A DNA stretch of 62,030 bases from Pseudaeromonas sp038247115 (lineage in GTDB: Bacteria > Pseudomonadota > Gammaproteobacteria > Enterobacterales > Aeromonadaceae). The stretch is from NCBI GenBank assembly GCA_038247115.1, contig JBBRVG010000009.1:1-62030 (forward strand), given 5' to 3'. The notes beneath the pieces were generated by a model, which saw only the letters and a program-made list of their open reading frames with translations, was not told where the DNA came from and searched no databases. Both the position numbers and the translations under genes were made by a program. Of this stretch, positions 15,001 to 23,381 are shown piece after piece (positions within the stretch are counted from its first letter, which is position 1; each line of letters opens with the position of its first letter).

Positions 15001-16476
15001 TTAATCGGTGATCTGCAGCGGCTGTTCGCGGTAAATCTGCTCCAGCACGGCACGTTCGAACTTGTAATGGGGTGAGGCGATGCGGTGAGCCTTCAAGGCC
15101 TGCCGTACCTTGGGCGGAAATGTCAGGCCGTTGACCATGACCACGAAGGCTTTGCGTTGCCCGGAGGCTGTGGTCATAAAGCCGGCCAGATTGGAGACAT
15201 TCTGCAGGGTACCGGTTTTGGCGGTCACATTTTTCACCAGCGGTGGCATCTGCACGCTGCCGCGCGAGCCCAGAGTTCCGCTCATTCCGGCGACCGGCAA
15301 CTTCTCGATGAGTTGCAACTGCTCATTGTTGCGGGCGATGAAATCCAGCACCTCCAGCATCTGGCTGGCTTTGATCAGGTTGTGGGCCGAGAGTCCGGAG
15401 CCATCGGCCAGCAGCGCCGAGCCCAGATCGATCCCGGCTTTGGTGCGCAGAATTTCGCGGATGGCATCGGCACCGCTGGCGTAGCTGGCCGGGCGTTTGA
15501 AATAGAGATGCCCCAAGGCACGGGCGATGCTGTCGGCAATCAGGTTGTCCGATTTTTTCAGCATCCGGTCCAGCAATTTACCCAGCGGCGCGGAAGGGAC
15601 ATGGGCCAGCTCGACCAGATTGGGTGGCGTCTTGCGCACCGAATGCACTGTGCCACTGACGGTCAGCCCTGCTCGTTTGGCGGCCCAGTCGGTAATGCTG
15701 ATGCCCCAGACCGTCGGATCCTGCACCGCAAAGGAGAGGGGCCAGGGTTTGTTTTTTTGCGCCGGAATACAACCGGTCAGATGGTAGTTGTTGCCGGAGT
15801 CGAGATTGACCTCCAGCTCGCAGCCCGAGTAGTAGTCATTGAGCGTCACTACTTGAGCTTCACTGGTGATGGTGATGGGTTGGCCGGTTTTGATCAGGGG
15901 TTGGGCAATTTGACCAACCTGATCGGCCTGCAATTGGGCATAGACACAGTTGCGATCTATGATGACCGCCGAGGCTGGAGCCGTGAAGCACACCGGCAGA
16001 TCATTCCACGACCAGCCATTGCCACGGTCATAACCGGCGTAGTTGCTGACATCGAGCAGAATATCGCCATTGATTTGGGTCACTCCCTGCTGGCGGACAT
16101 AGGCCAGCAAGTTGATCAGCGCCTGACGGGTCAGATCCGGGGCTCCGTTAAATTCCAGTACCAGATTGCCTTGCAGCACACCGCCATTGGCCTTGGCTTG
16201 CGCCATGGCGCCATTTTCTGCCAGCAGACGCGTCTTGAATTGCCAATCCAGCCCTAGATAGAGCGCTGCCGCCGTGGCAGTCAGCACTTTTTGCGTCGAA
16301 GCGGGGATCATAAAGGCATCTGTATGGACCCCCTGGATCGAGGCTTGTCCGGGAGTCTTGTAGGCCACTGCAACCCGGGCACCTTCAGGGACCGGAATTG
16401 CCGCTTGAGCGGACAGGGCGCCGAACAGGCTTGCCGCCAACAGGGCAGGGCGCAGGAATGACATCAACAACTTCAT
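15001..16476 (-). CDS. dacB: D-alanyl-D-alanine carboxypeptidase/endopeptidase, PBP4
   Basis: Periplasmic class C penicillin-binding protein of 491 residues that trims peptidoglycan peptides and cuts cross-links. It has a signal peptide (MKLLMSFLRPALLAASLFG...AQA). The three active-site motifs are visible: S-T-Q-K in MIPASTQKVLTA, S-D-N in LKKSDNLIAD, and K-T-G in VTAKTGTLQNVSN. ATG 16476 starts the signal peptide, with GAGG about 8 nt upstream. Its start lies 14 bases after the radD stop, so the two may be co-transcribed. Confidence 0.93.
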   Translation of the reverse strand: MKLLMSFLRPALLAASLFGALSAQAAIPVPEGARVAVAYKTPGQASIQGVHTDAFMIPASTQKVLTATAAALYLGLDWQFKTRLLAENGAMAQAKANGGVLQGNLVLEFNGAPDLTRQALINLLAYVRQQGVTQINGDILLDVSNYAGYDRGNGWSWNDLPVCFTAPASAVIIDRNCVYAQLQADQVGQIAQPLIKTGQPITITSEAQVVTLNDYYSGCELEVNLDSGNNYHLTGCIPAQKNKPWPLSFAVQDPTVWGISITDWAAKRAGLTVSGTVHSVRKTPPNLVELAHVPSAPLGKLLDRMLKKSDNLIADSIARALGHLYFKRPASYASGADAIREILRTKAGIDLGSALLADGSGLSAHNLIKASQMLEVLDFIARNNEQLQLIEKLPVAGMSGTLGSRGSVQMPPLVKNVTAKTGTLQNVSNLAGFMTTASGQRKAFVVMVNGLTFPPKVRQALKAHRIASPHYKFERAVLEQIYREQPLQITD

Positions 16477-16489
16477 GGTAGAACCTCGG

Positions 16490-18253
16490 TTACAGGGCGT
16501 AAGCAGTACGAAAGCGGCCCTGATAATCAAAAATTTTCTCGGTAATGCGCCAGACATGCCCCTGCTTGCGGGCTATGACGAAATCTGGATGGCGCAACAG
16601 CGGCTCGGCTTCGAGTACGCTGGCGAGAGTCTGGAGTTGGGGTTGTAACCCCGGCGCGCGCCAATGGCGTGCAATCAACTGCTGGTTCAGCCGTTGCAGG
16701 CTGCCCGCACTATCAAAACTGAAACGTTCACTGAGCTCGGCACCATCTTCATCGTGATAGGTCACCAGCAGTTGCTCACGGCCCTGTTTACGACTGGCTT
16801 GCAAACTCATGCCCGCACAACGGATCACTTTGGCGTCCTTGAGCGCCAACGCCGCCTTGAGCTGATCATCGGCATCGTGCAGTAAGGCATCGCAGCTGTG
16901 GCAGCGTCGGGCGGCTATATCGTTGGCTGCACCACAGTGGCCGCAAATTTTAGCCCGGAAACGATAATCGCAAAATTCTCGATGTCCACCTTCATCTTCA
17001 AAAAAACCGTGACATTGACGGCCAAAGTGCTCTATGACCTCACCATTGGTGCCCAAACGGCCCCAAAACTGATTGGCAAAGCCACAGGCCGGACAAAGCA
17101 CCTGCACCGGAACCGTATCCGCTGCCGGTTTAGGCTCGCCAATTTCCGGGGCAAACAAGTCATAGGCATTGCCGGCGTAATCCAGGATCAGGCACTCCTG
17201 TTTCTGCTCGGCCAGCCTTAATCCACGGCCGATGATCTGCTGATACAAGGAGAGGGATTCGGTGGGCCGCAGCACGACGATGAGATCGACATGGGGGGCA
17301 TCAAACCCCGTGGTTAGCACCGCCACATTCACCAGAAATTTGAGCGTTCGTGCCTTGAAGGCGTCGATCAGCCGATCCCGCTCCGGTAACGGGGTTTCAC
17401 CTGTGATGAGGGCGGCAGTGCCATCCGGCAGCAAGCCGGTGACTTCTCGGGCGTGCTCGACCGTGGCGGCAAAGATCATGACGCCTTGACGATCCTGCGC
17501 GTATTCGATGATCTGGCGAACAATATGCGGCGTGACCCGGGTCTGACGTTTGAGCTCACGTTCGATATCGGCATCGCTGAACAGACCGTTCTCCCGGGGC
17601 AATAATCGGCTGAAGTCATAGTGGACGGCGGGTGCATCTATGAGTCGGGGCGGGGTCAGATAGCCCTGTTTGATCATCTGCCGCAGTGGCAGTTCGAAGA
17701 TGCAATCGGCAAAGAATCGTGGCTCCGTGGTCCGGACCATGCCGCGGTAGTGGTAGTTGTAGATGTAGCCCAGCCCGAGTCGATAGGGGGTAGCGGTGAG
17801 ACCGAGGATCTTCAGTGCCGGATTGTGGCTTTTGAGATGGCCGATCAGCTGATGGTACTGACTGTCCTCTTCCTCTCCCACCCGGTGACATTCGTCGATG
17901 ATCACCAAGGATACGGGTTCGCTAAAGCGTGGCAGATTGCGGGCGACCGACTGGATGGAGCCGAAGACCACGCGACGCAGGTTTTCCTTCTGTCCTAATC
18001 CGGCGGAGAAGAGATCGGCCTGTAATCCCTCCTGCAGGCCCAGCGCCTGATATTTGCCATGATTTTGTGCCACCAACTCTTTGACGTGAGCCAGCACCAG
18101 CACTCGGCCTTTGGCCTTGCGGGCCAATTCGGCGATGACCAGACTCTTGCCCGCTCCGGTGGGCAGCACCAGCACGGCGGGTTCGCTGCGGCGCCGAAAA
18201 TACTGGATCACGGCATCCACGGCTTGCTGCTGATAGGGTCTGAGCTGGTACAT
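16490..18253 (-). CDS. radD: DEAD/DEAH helicase RadD (YejH)
   Basis: Superfamily 2 ATPase of 587 residues, the length of E. coli RadD. It contributes to double-strand break repair and works with RecA. Walker A is LPTGAGKSLVIAEL, the DEAD-box variant is IIDECHRVG, motif III is GLTATPYRLG, and motif VI is QQIIGRGLRLAE. Cys pairs CPACGFANQFWG, CHGFFEDEGGHREFC, CGHCGAAN and CHSCD form the family's zinc-binding segment. It opens with MYQLRPYQQQAVDAV as expected. Confidence 0.93.
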   Translation of the reverse strand: MYQLRPYQQQAVDAVIQYFRRRSEPAVLVLPTGAGKSLVIAELARKAKGRVLVLAHVKELVAQNHGKYQALGLQEGLQADLFSAGLGQKENLRRVVFGSIQSVARNLPRFSEPVSLVIIDECHRVGEEEDSQYHQLIGHLKSHNPALKILGLTATPYRLGLGYIYNYHYRGMVRTTEPRFFADCIFELPLRQMIKQGYLTPPRLIDAPAVHYDFSRLLPRENGLFSDADIERELKRQTRVTPHIVRQIIEYAQDRQGVMIFAATVEHAREVTGLLPDGTAALITGETPLPERDRLIDAFKARTLKFLVNVAVLTTGFDAPHVDLIVVLRPTESLSLYQQIIGRGLRLAEQKQECLILDYAGNAYDLFAPEIGEPKPAADTVPVQVLCPACGFANQFWGRLGTNGEVIEHFGRQCHGFFEDEGGHREFCDYRFRAKICGHCGAANDIAARRCHSCDALLHDADDQLKAALALKDAKVIRCAGMSLQASRKQGREQLLVTYHDEDGAELSERFSFDSAGSLQRLNQQLIARHWRAPGLQPQLQTLASVLEAEPLLRHPDFVIARKQGHVWRITEKIFDYQGRFRTAYAL

Positions 18254-18402
18254 GGTCTGTTCCGTACAGGCTTCGAAAACAGCGAAAGAGGGGCATTATA
18301 GGGGGCCGGGATCGCGGTGCAACTGATCCGACATCACAACTGATGGGGAATCATGTATCATTTGGCTCGATTTTCCAAAACCGACTGACTAGAGAACCGA
18401 CC

Positions 18403-19602
18403 ATGATCATTACCCCCAAGGTACGTGGCTTTATCTGCACCACCACTCATCCGGCCGGCTGTGAAGCCAATGTTCGCCAACAGATCGCCTATATCAAGAG
18501 CAAAGGCAAACTGGAACAGGGTCCCAAGCGCGTGCTGGTGATCGGCGCCTCTACCGGCTATGGCCTGTCATCACGCATCGCCGCGGCGTTTGGCTCCGAT
18601 GCCGCAACCATAGGTGTGTTCTTCGAAAAGCCGGGTACCGACAAGAAGACCGGCAGTGCGGGTTGGTACAACTCAGCCGCGTTCGACAAGGCGGCGAAAG
18701 AAGCCGGTCTGTATGCCAAGAGCGTCAACGGCGATGCTTTCTCTCATGCCTGCCGCGATCAGGTCATAGAGCTGATTAAGCAGGATCTGGGGCAAATCGA
18801 TCTGGTGGTCTATTCACTGGCCTCGCCGGTGCGCAAGCTGCCGGATACCGGCGAAGTGATCCGCTCGGCGCTGAAGCCGATTGGCGAGGTCTACAAGACC
18901 ACGGCTATCGATACTAATAAAGATGTCATCGTCGAGGCCGAAGTCGAGCCCGCGACAGACGAAGAGATCGCCAGCACCATCAAGGTGATGGGTGGCGAAG
19001 ATTGGGAGCTGTGGATCAATGCTCTGGAAACGGCCGGCGTGCTGGCCGATGGCGCCAAGAGCGTGGCCTATAGCTACATCGGTACCGATCTGACCTGGCC
19101 GATCTACTGGCATGGCACCCTGGGCCGCGCCAAGGAAGATCTGGACCGCGCCAGCGCGGCCATCAGCGCTAAGCTGGCCAGCCATGGTGGCAGTGCTTAT
19201 GTGGGCGTGCTCAAGTCAGTGGTCACTCAGGCTTCGGCCGCCATTCCGGTGATGCCGCTCTATATTTCCATGTCGTTCCAGATCATGAAGCAGATGGGCC
19301 TGCACGAAGGTTGCCTGGAGCAGATCCAGCGTCTGTTCTGGACTCGCCTCTACTCAGGCGAGCCGATCCCGACCGATGATAAGGGTCGCATCCGCATGGA
19401 TGACTGGGAGCTGCGTGATGATGTGCAACAAGCCTGTCGCGATCTGTGGCCGCAAATCACCAGCGAGAATCTGTCCCAATTGACCGATTACCAAGGCTAC
19501 AAGGATGAGTTCCTCAAGCTGTTCGGCTTCGGCTGGGCGGGAGTGGACTACGACGCTGACGTCGCCACCGAGGTCAACTTCGATGTGATCGAGCTGGCAT
19601 AA
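18403..19602 (+). CDS. fabV: trans-2-enoyl-ACP/CoA reductase FabV
   Basis: NADH-dependent enoyl reductase of 399 residues that performs the last step of fatty acid elongation and is naturally triclosan-resistant. The cofactor motif is RVLVIGASTGYGLSSRIAAAFG. The Tyr-X8-Lys active site lies in the region GTDLTWPIYWHGTLGRAKEDL. The N-terminus MIITPKVRGFICTTTHPAGC is standard. The frame is open upstream, but ATG 18403 fits the family. No other fab gene is adjacent, and a terminator follows directly, so it is monocistronic. Confidence 0.95.
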   Translation: MIITPKVRGFICTTTHPAGCEANVRQQIAYIKSKGKLEQGPKRVLVIGASTGYGLSSRIAAAFGSDAATIGVFFEKPGTDKKTGSAGWYNSAAFDKAAKEAGLYAKSVNGDAFSHACRDQVIELIKQDLGQIDLVVYSLASPVRKLPDTGEVIRSALKPIGEVYKTTAIDTNKDVIVEAEVEPATDEEIASTIKVMGGEDWELWINALETAGVLADGAKSVAYSYIGTDLTWPIYWHGTLGRAKEDLDRASAAISAKLASHGGSAYVGVLKSVVTQASAAIPVMPLYISMSFQIMKQMGLHEGCLEQIQRLFWTRLYSGEPIPTDDKGRIRMDDWELRDDVQQACRDLWPQITSENLSQLTDYQGYKDEFLKLFGFGWAGVDYDADVATEVNFDVIELA

Positions 19603-19636
19603 GCGGATCGCACCGCTTAGTTGCTGATGACTCGAA

Positions 19637-19670
19637 ACAACGCCCTCCATTGGAGGGCGTTGTTTTTTTT
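19637..19670 (+). terminator. Rho-independent terminator of fabV
   Basis: AACGCCCTCC, loop ATT, GGAGGGCGTT followed by TGTTTTTTTT. Confidence 0.93.
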
Positions 19671-19746
19671 ATGTCTTTTAAACTGCAGATTTGGCGATAC
19701 GCCGCGAGCGGATTGACTCGACTGACTCACTGGCTAACGAGCCGGT

Positions 19747-20508
19747 TCAGATCACCACAGGTCGACCGTGAGTTGGATGCAACCACAACTCAGGACCCAC
19801 GCCGTAGAGCTGATGCAGGTTGCGGGCTGTCAAGGTGCTTGCCGGGGCGCCGTCGGCCACTATCTTGCCCTCTTGCATCAGTAGCAGTCGATCCGCGTAA
19901 CGACTGGCCAGATTCAGGTCATGGAGCACGATCAGCACCGAGTGACCCGCCCGGGCCTGGGCCTGTGCCAATTGCAGGGTCTGATGCTGGTGGCCCGGAT
20001 CCAGTGCCGAGGTGGGTTCATCCAGCAGCAGTAATCCGGGTTGGTCAGGGTCCAGTTGCGCCAACACCCGAGCAAAATGCACCCGCTGCTTTTCGCCGCC
20101 GGACAACTGCTGGTAGGGCGCATCCCGCAAGGACCAGACATCCAGTGACTGCATGCTGCTCTGGATGCGACCTAGATTCTCGTCGCGGCTACAACTCCAG
20201 GGGTAGCGCCCTAACTCGACCACCTCACGCGCGCGAAAATCAAAACCCAGCATCGAACTTTGAGGCAGTACCACCATCCTGCGTGCCAATGCATGGGCGT
20301 GCCAGTGCTGCCGAGGCTGGTCAAACAGCCGGATCTCGCCTTGATAGGGGATGTCATGACAGATGGTCCGTAACAGGGTGGATTTGCCACAGCCATTGGG
20401 TCCCAGCAGGACGGTCAATGCACCGGACTCCAGCTCCAGTGAAAGATCATCAAATAGCGGACGGCGTCCTAACTGCACCTGAAGATTGACAATCGACAGG
20501 GGTTTCAT
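19747..20508 (-). CDS. hmuV: heme ABC transporter ATP-binding protein HmuV
   Basis: ABC ATPase of 253 residues energising heme transfer across the inner membrane. Walker A is LGPNGCGKSTLL, the signature is LSGGEKQRVHFARVL, Walker B is GLLLLDEPTSALDPGHQ, and the switch region is IVLHDLNLASRYADR. The Q-loop region reads VLPQSSMLGFDFRAREVVELG, as in HmuV-type heme ATPases. It overlaps the permease by 4 bases (ATGA). Last gene of hmuTUV. Confidence 0.9.
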   Translation of the reverse strand: MKPLSIVNLQVQLGRRPLFDDLSLELESGALTVLLGPNGCGKSTLLRTICHDIPYQGEIRLFDQPRQHWHAHALARRMVVLPQSSMLGFDFRAREVVELGRYPWSCSRDENLGRIQSSMQSLDVWSLRDAPYQQLSGGEKQRVHFARVLAQLDPDQPGLLLLDEPTSALDPGHQHQTLQLAQAQARAGHSVLIVLHDLNLASRYADRLLLMQEGKIVADGAPASTLTARNLHQLYGVGPELWLHPTHGRPVVI

Positions 20509-21515
20509 CCTCGCGCCTCCTGACGTTGCTTGAGTAGCCAGAGGAAAAATGGCGCACCGAGCAGGGCTGTGATGAGACCAACCGGAATTTCAGCGGGAGG
20601 GACCAGACTGCGCGCCAGCAGATCGGCCAGCAACAGCAAGAGGGCTCCTCCCAGTGCGCTCAGTGGCAGCAAGCGCCGGTAATCTGGCCCTGTGATCATC
20701 CGTATCAAATGCGGAACCATGAGCCCGACAAACCCGATCATACCGGCGGCTGCCACGGCAATGCCGACGCCGAGAGCACACGCCAGAATGGCGCGCCGTT
20801 TCAGTTGTTCCACCGCCACGCCCAGATGCCGGGCTTCAGATTCCCCTAACAGCAAGGCATTCAGAGCCCTGGCCTGATGCTGGCTCCAGCCCCAGAGCAG
20901 GAGAGTGGCCAGCAGGGACAGCGTGACCCGAGGCCAGCTGGCGCCCGCGAGGGAACCCATCTGCCACAAGGAGAGATCCCGCAGTTGTTCATCATCGGCG
21001 ACATAGTTAAGCAATCCGAGTACGGAGAAGGCGATGGCACCCACGGCGACACCGGCCAATAGCATCATGGCCATCGATGTGCCATAGGCGGTATGGCCCA
21101 ACCGGTAAACCAGCAAGGTGGTGAGCAGGCCGCCGACAAATGCCAGTAGTGTGGTCGAGCCCAGGGTAAACCATGGAATGGCCAGCTGCGGTAGCAACAC
21201 GATAGCCAGTCCAGCGCCCAGTGCCGCACCACCACTGACGCCAATAATGCCCGGGTCTGCCAGTGGATTGCGGAATAACCCCTGCAAGATGGCACCCGTG
21301 AGAGCTAGCAGGGCACCTACCGCAATCGCCATCAGGCTACGGGGCAAACGAATTTGCCAAATAACCAGTTGGTGGGTGGGATCGCCCAGTCCCCGCAATG
21401 CACTCCAGGTATCGCCCAGGGTCAATGGGAGTGCCCCAGTCGTCAATGACAGCATGGCCATCGCAAGCAGGGGCGAGATCAGAAGCGCCAGGGCCGCGCC
21501 GGTACCAAGACGCAT
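20505..21515 (-). CDS. hmuU: heme ABC transporter permease HmuU
   Basis: FecCD-family permease of 336 residues with about ten membrane helices. Family motifs are QIRLPRSLMAIAVGALLALTGAILQGLFRNPLADPGIIGVSGGAALGAG (as positions 55-103), GMIGFVGLMVPHLIR and the C-terminal EIPVGLITALLGAPFFLWLL. Its pairing with a periplasmic heme-binding type protein and next to hut genes points to heme rather than siderophore. ATG 21515 sits at the stop of hmuT. Confidence 0.9.
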   Translation of the reverse strand: MRLGTGAALALLISPLLAMAMLSLTTGALPLTLGDTWSALRGLGDPTHQLVIWQIRLPRSLMAIAVGALLALTGAILQGLFRNPLADPGIIGVSGGAALGAGLAIVLLPQLAIPWFTLGSTTLLAFVGGLLTTLLVYRLGHTAYGTSMAMMLLAGVAVGAIAFSVLGLLNYVADDEQLRDLSLWQMGSLAGASWPRVTLSLLATLLLWGWSQHQARALNALLLGESEARHLGVAVEQLKRRAILACALGVGIAVAAAGMIGFVGLMVPHLIRMITGPDYRRLLPLSALGGALLLLLADLLARSLVPPAEIPVGLITALLGAPFFLWLLKQRQEARG

Positions 21516-21518
21516 GAC

Positions 21519-22388
21519 TCAGTGGGTCTCCGCGGTGGTTTCTGCCTTGACCAGTACCTGTTGCAAGCGAGTTGCTGCATTTACTGTGCTGAGGTTCATG
21601 CCGCCGATCAAGGCTTGGCCAGGAACAGGATAGACGGGCAGGTTCTGTAACTGAGGGTGATCCTTGATGTGCGCAAAGGCGTGCTGCAGTAGTTGAGGGT
21701 CTTGCTGCAGACTCCGGGTGCTGACCAACAGAGCATCAGGCTTCATGGCTAACAGGGATTCCAGGTTTAACAATTGATAATTGGAGAGCTCGGCGGCCGG
21801 ATTCATGCCGCCAGCCAATTCGATGAGGGTCGATGCTGGGGTGTTGCCACCGGCTACCATGGCTGGCCGTCCTGGGTGGATCATCAGGTAGAGCAAGCGG
21901 GGGCGCTGTTTCAGCTGTCCAGCTTGCTGGTGCAATGCCGTCACCTGCTGCTCCACCTGTTGGGATAACTGTTTTGCCGCCACAGGTTGATCGAGCAGAG
22001 TGCCCAGGTGTTGGATGTTCTGCTGCAAGGTCGCGACGTCAGCACGGGATGAGAGTTTATCGATACGAACGCCCGCTTGTTGCAGTTGTTGCAGGGTATG
22101 GTCGGGCCCCATTTCATCACTGCCAACCAGTACGGTCGGCTGGAGTGCGAGGATCCCTTCACTTGCCAATTGCCGGTGATAGCCGACATTGGGAAGGGTG
22201 AGACCTTGGGGCAGACGGGAAGTACTGTCGGTGGCGACCAGCTGCTTGCTGCCATTCAGAGCGATGATCAGCTCACTGATACCGGCACCGGCACTGACAA
22301 TCCGCTCGGCAGCCAGTAACGGAGGGCTGAACAGTGCGCTGCTCAATAGCGCGCTGCTAACAAAGCACAGACTTTTCATGCTCTTCAT
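21519..22388 (-). CDS. hmuT: periplasmic heme-binding protein HmuT
   Basis: Cluster A-II binding protein (TroA/BtuF type) of 289 residues with a signal peptide (MKSMKSLCFVSSALLSSALF...). It begins RIVSAGAGISELIIALNGSKQLVATDSTSRLP, the usual metallo-ligand/heme-binding N-lobe, and has LVGSDEMGPDHTLQQLQQAG. It hands heme to HmuUV. ATG 22388 is about 9 nt after GGAG; the in-frame ATG at 22397 sits directly on that GGAG and is less likely. First gene of hmuTUV. Confidence 0.88.
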   Translation of the reverse strand: MKSMKSLCFVSSALLSSALFSPPLLAAERIVSAGAGISELIIALNGSKQLVATDSTSRLPQGLTLPNVGYHRQLASEGILALQPTVLVGSDEMGPDHTLQQLQQAGVRIDKLSSRADVATLQQNIQHLGTLLDQPVAAKQLSQQVEQQVTALHQQAGQLKQRPRLLYLMIHPGRPAMVAGGNTPASTLIELAGGMNPAAELSNYQLLNLESLLAMKPDALLVSTRSLQQDPQLLQHAFAHIKDHPQLQNLPVYPVPGQALIGGMNLSTVNAATRLQQVLVKAETTAETH

Positions 22389-22494
22389 GGGGTACATCTC
22401 CAGTGAGTGAGGTCGGGTCGATTGACAATAAGGGGGCTGAATGTTCGGTTATGGGGTGAGCGGATGCCATGAGCTGAAATCGAACCAGCATGAT

Positions 22495-23208
22495 TTAGCT
22501 CAGTTTGAACCGTACAGGTACCAGTGCTTTGCTGGTCCCTGTGACCCCGGTCGGGGGAATGAATTTCCATTCCTGAACTGCTGCGATGGCGGCTTTGTCG
22601 AGTACGGCAAAGCCGGAACTTTTATGGAGTGAAATTGCGACTACCTCGCCCTGGGGGTTGATCTCGACCACGAGTCGCGTGGTCCCTTCTTGGCCCAACC
22701 GCACCGCCAATCTGGGGTAGGGTGGTTGAGTTGGTGTCCCTCGGTATCGCGCTGGATAGTAGGGGTCTAGAGCCAGTTGCTGGCGAGCCGTGGGTAACGG
22801 TTGCGATCTTGCTTGTGCGCGAGGCGCTGCTACGACGCGGGTCGATTGGGTGGCAGGCTGCGACGCTGGGCGTGCGGTATAAACCGAAGTCGTCGCCCGA
22901 TCCTTATGGGACATGGCCGTTACACCTTTTACAGGGCGAGGCTGTGAAGTTTTTCTGGTCAGTGTTTTTAGGGGGGCTGGACGCAGATTTTTTGCCACAA
23001 CAGTAGGCTTTGTCACTGGATTGGCAGTGTGCTGTATGGCTGTCGGAGTGGCCGCGGTGACATGTCGCACGCTGATCCGACTGTTCTGGACGACTGAGCC
23101 GGATTGGGCCTTGGCCTGAGTACCGGAATAGGTCACTAGCGAAAAGATGCCAACATGAATTGCCACCGAGATGACTCCGGAGATCCAGATCCTTGCTGTT
23201 GGCATCAT
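22495..23208 (-). CDS. tonB: TonB energy-transducing protein
   Basis: Protein of 237 residues with an N-terminal anchor (ISGVISVAIHVGIFSLVTY), a basic Thr/Pro/Lys-rich linker, and a C-terminal TonB domain. The domain reads PYPRLAVRLGQEGTTRLVVEINPQGEV, then HKSSGFAVLDKAAIAAVQEWKFIPP. The linker lacks the long Glu-Pro/Lys-Pro repeats of E. coli TonB. It sits about 100 bases upstream of hmuT on the same strand and diverges from the receptor gene, so it probably serves heme uptake. No exbB or exbD is present in the locus. Confidence 0.9.
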   Translation of the reverse strand: MMPTARIWISGVISVAIHVGIFSLVTYSGTQAKAQSGSVVQNSRISVRHVTAATPTAIQHTANPVTKPTVVAKNLRPAPLKTLTRKTSQPRPVKGVTAMSHKDRATTSVYTARPASQPATQSTRVVAAPRAQARSQPLPTARQQLALDPYYPARYRGTPTQPPYPRLAVRLGQEGTTRLVVEINPQGEVVAISLHKSSGFAVLDKAAIAAVQEWKFIPPTGVTGTSKALVPVRFKLS

Positions 23209-23381
23209 GATGTTTTGCTCGTTCCATGCGGCATGGGTTCAACCCCGCTATCAGGGAAAATCGATGGTGCGACTATACAAAAGCCCTCAATAAAGATCAA
23301 ACGCGAATTGTTTGCATTTAGATTTAGTCCGAATTATTCTGGCCCAAGTTTCTGGGATGGTTATAAAGAAGGACTCAAAAC

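Noticed and set aside
23303..23321. Fur box before the heme receptor
   Set aside because: Only 9 of 19 positions match the classic box; kept as a weak finding on the region, not annotated as a site.
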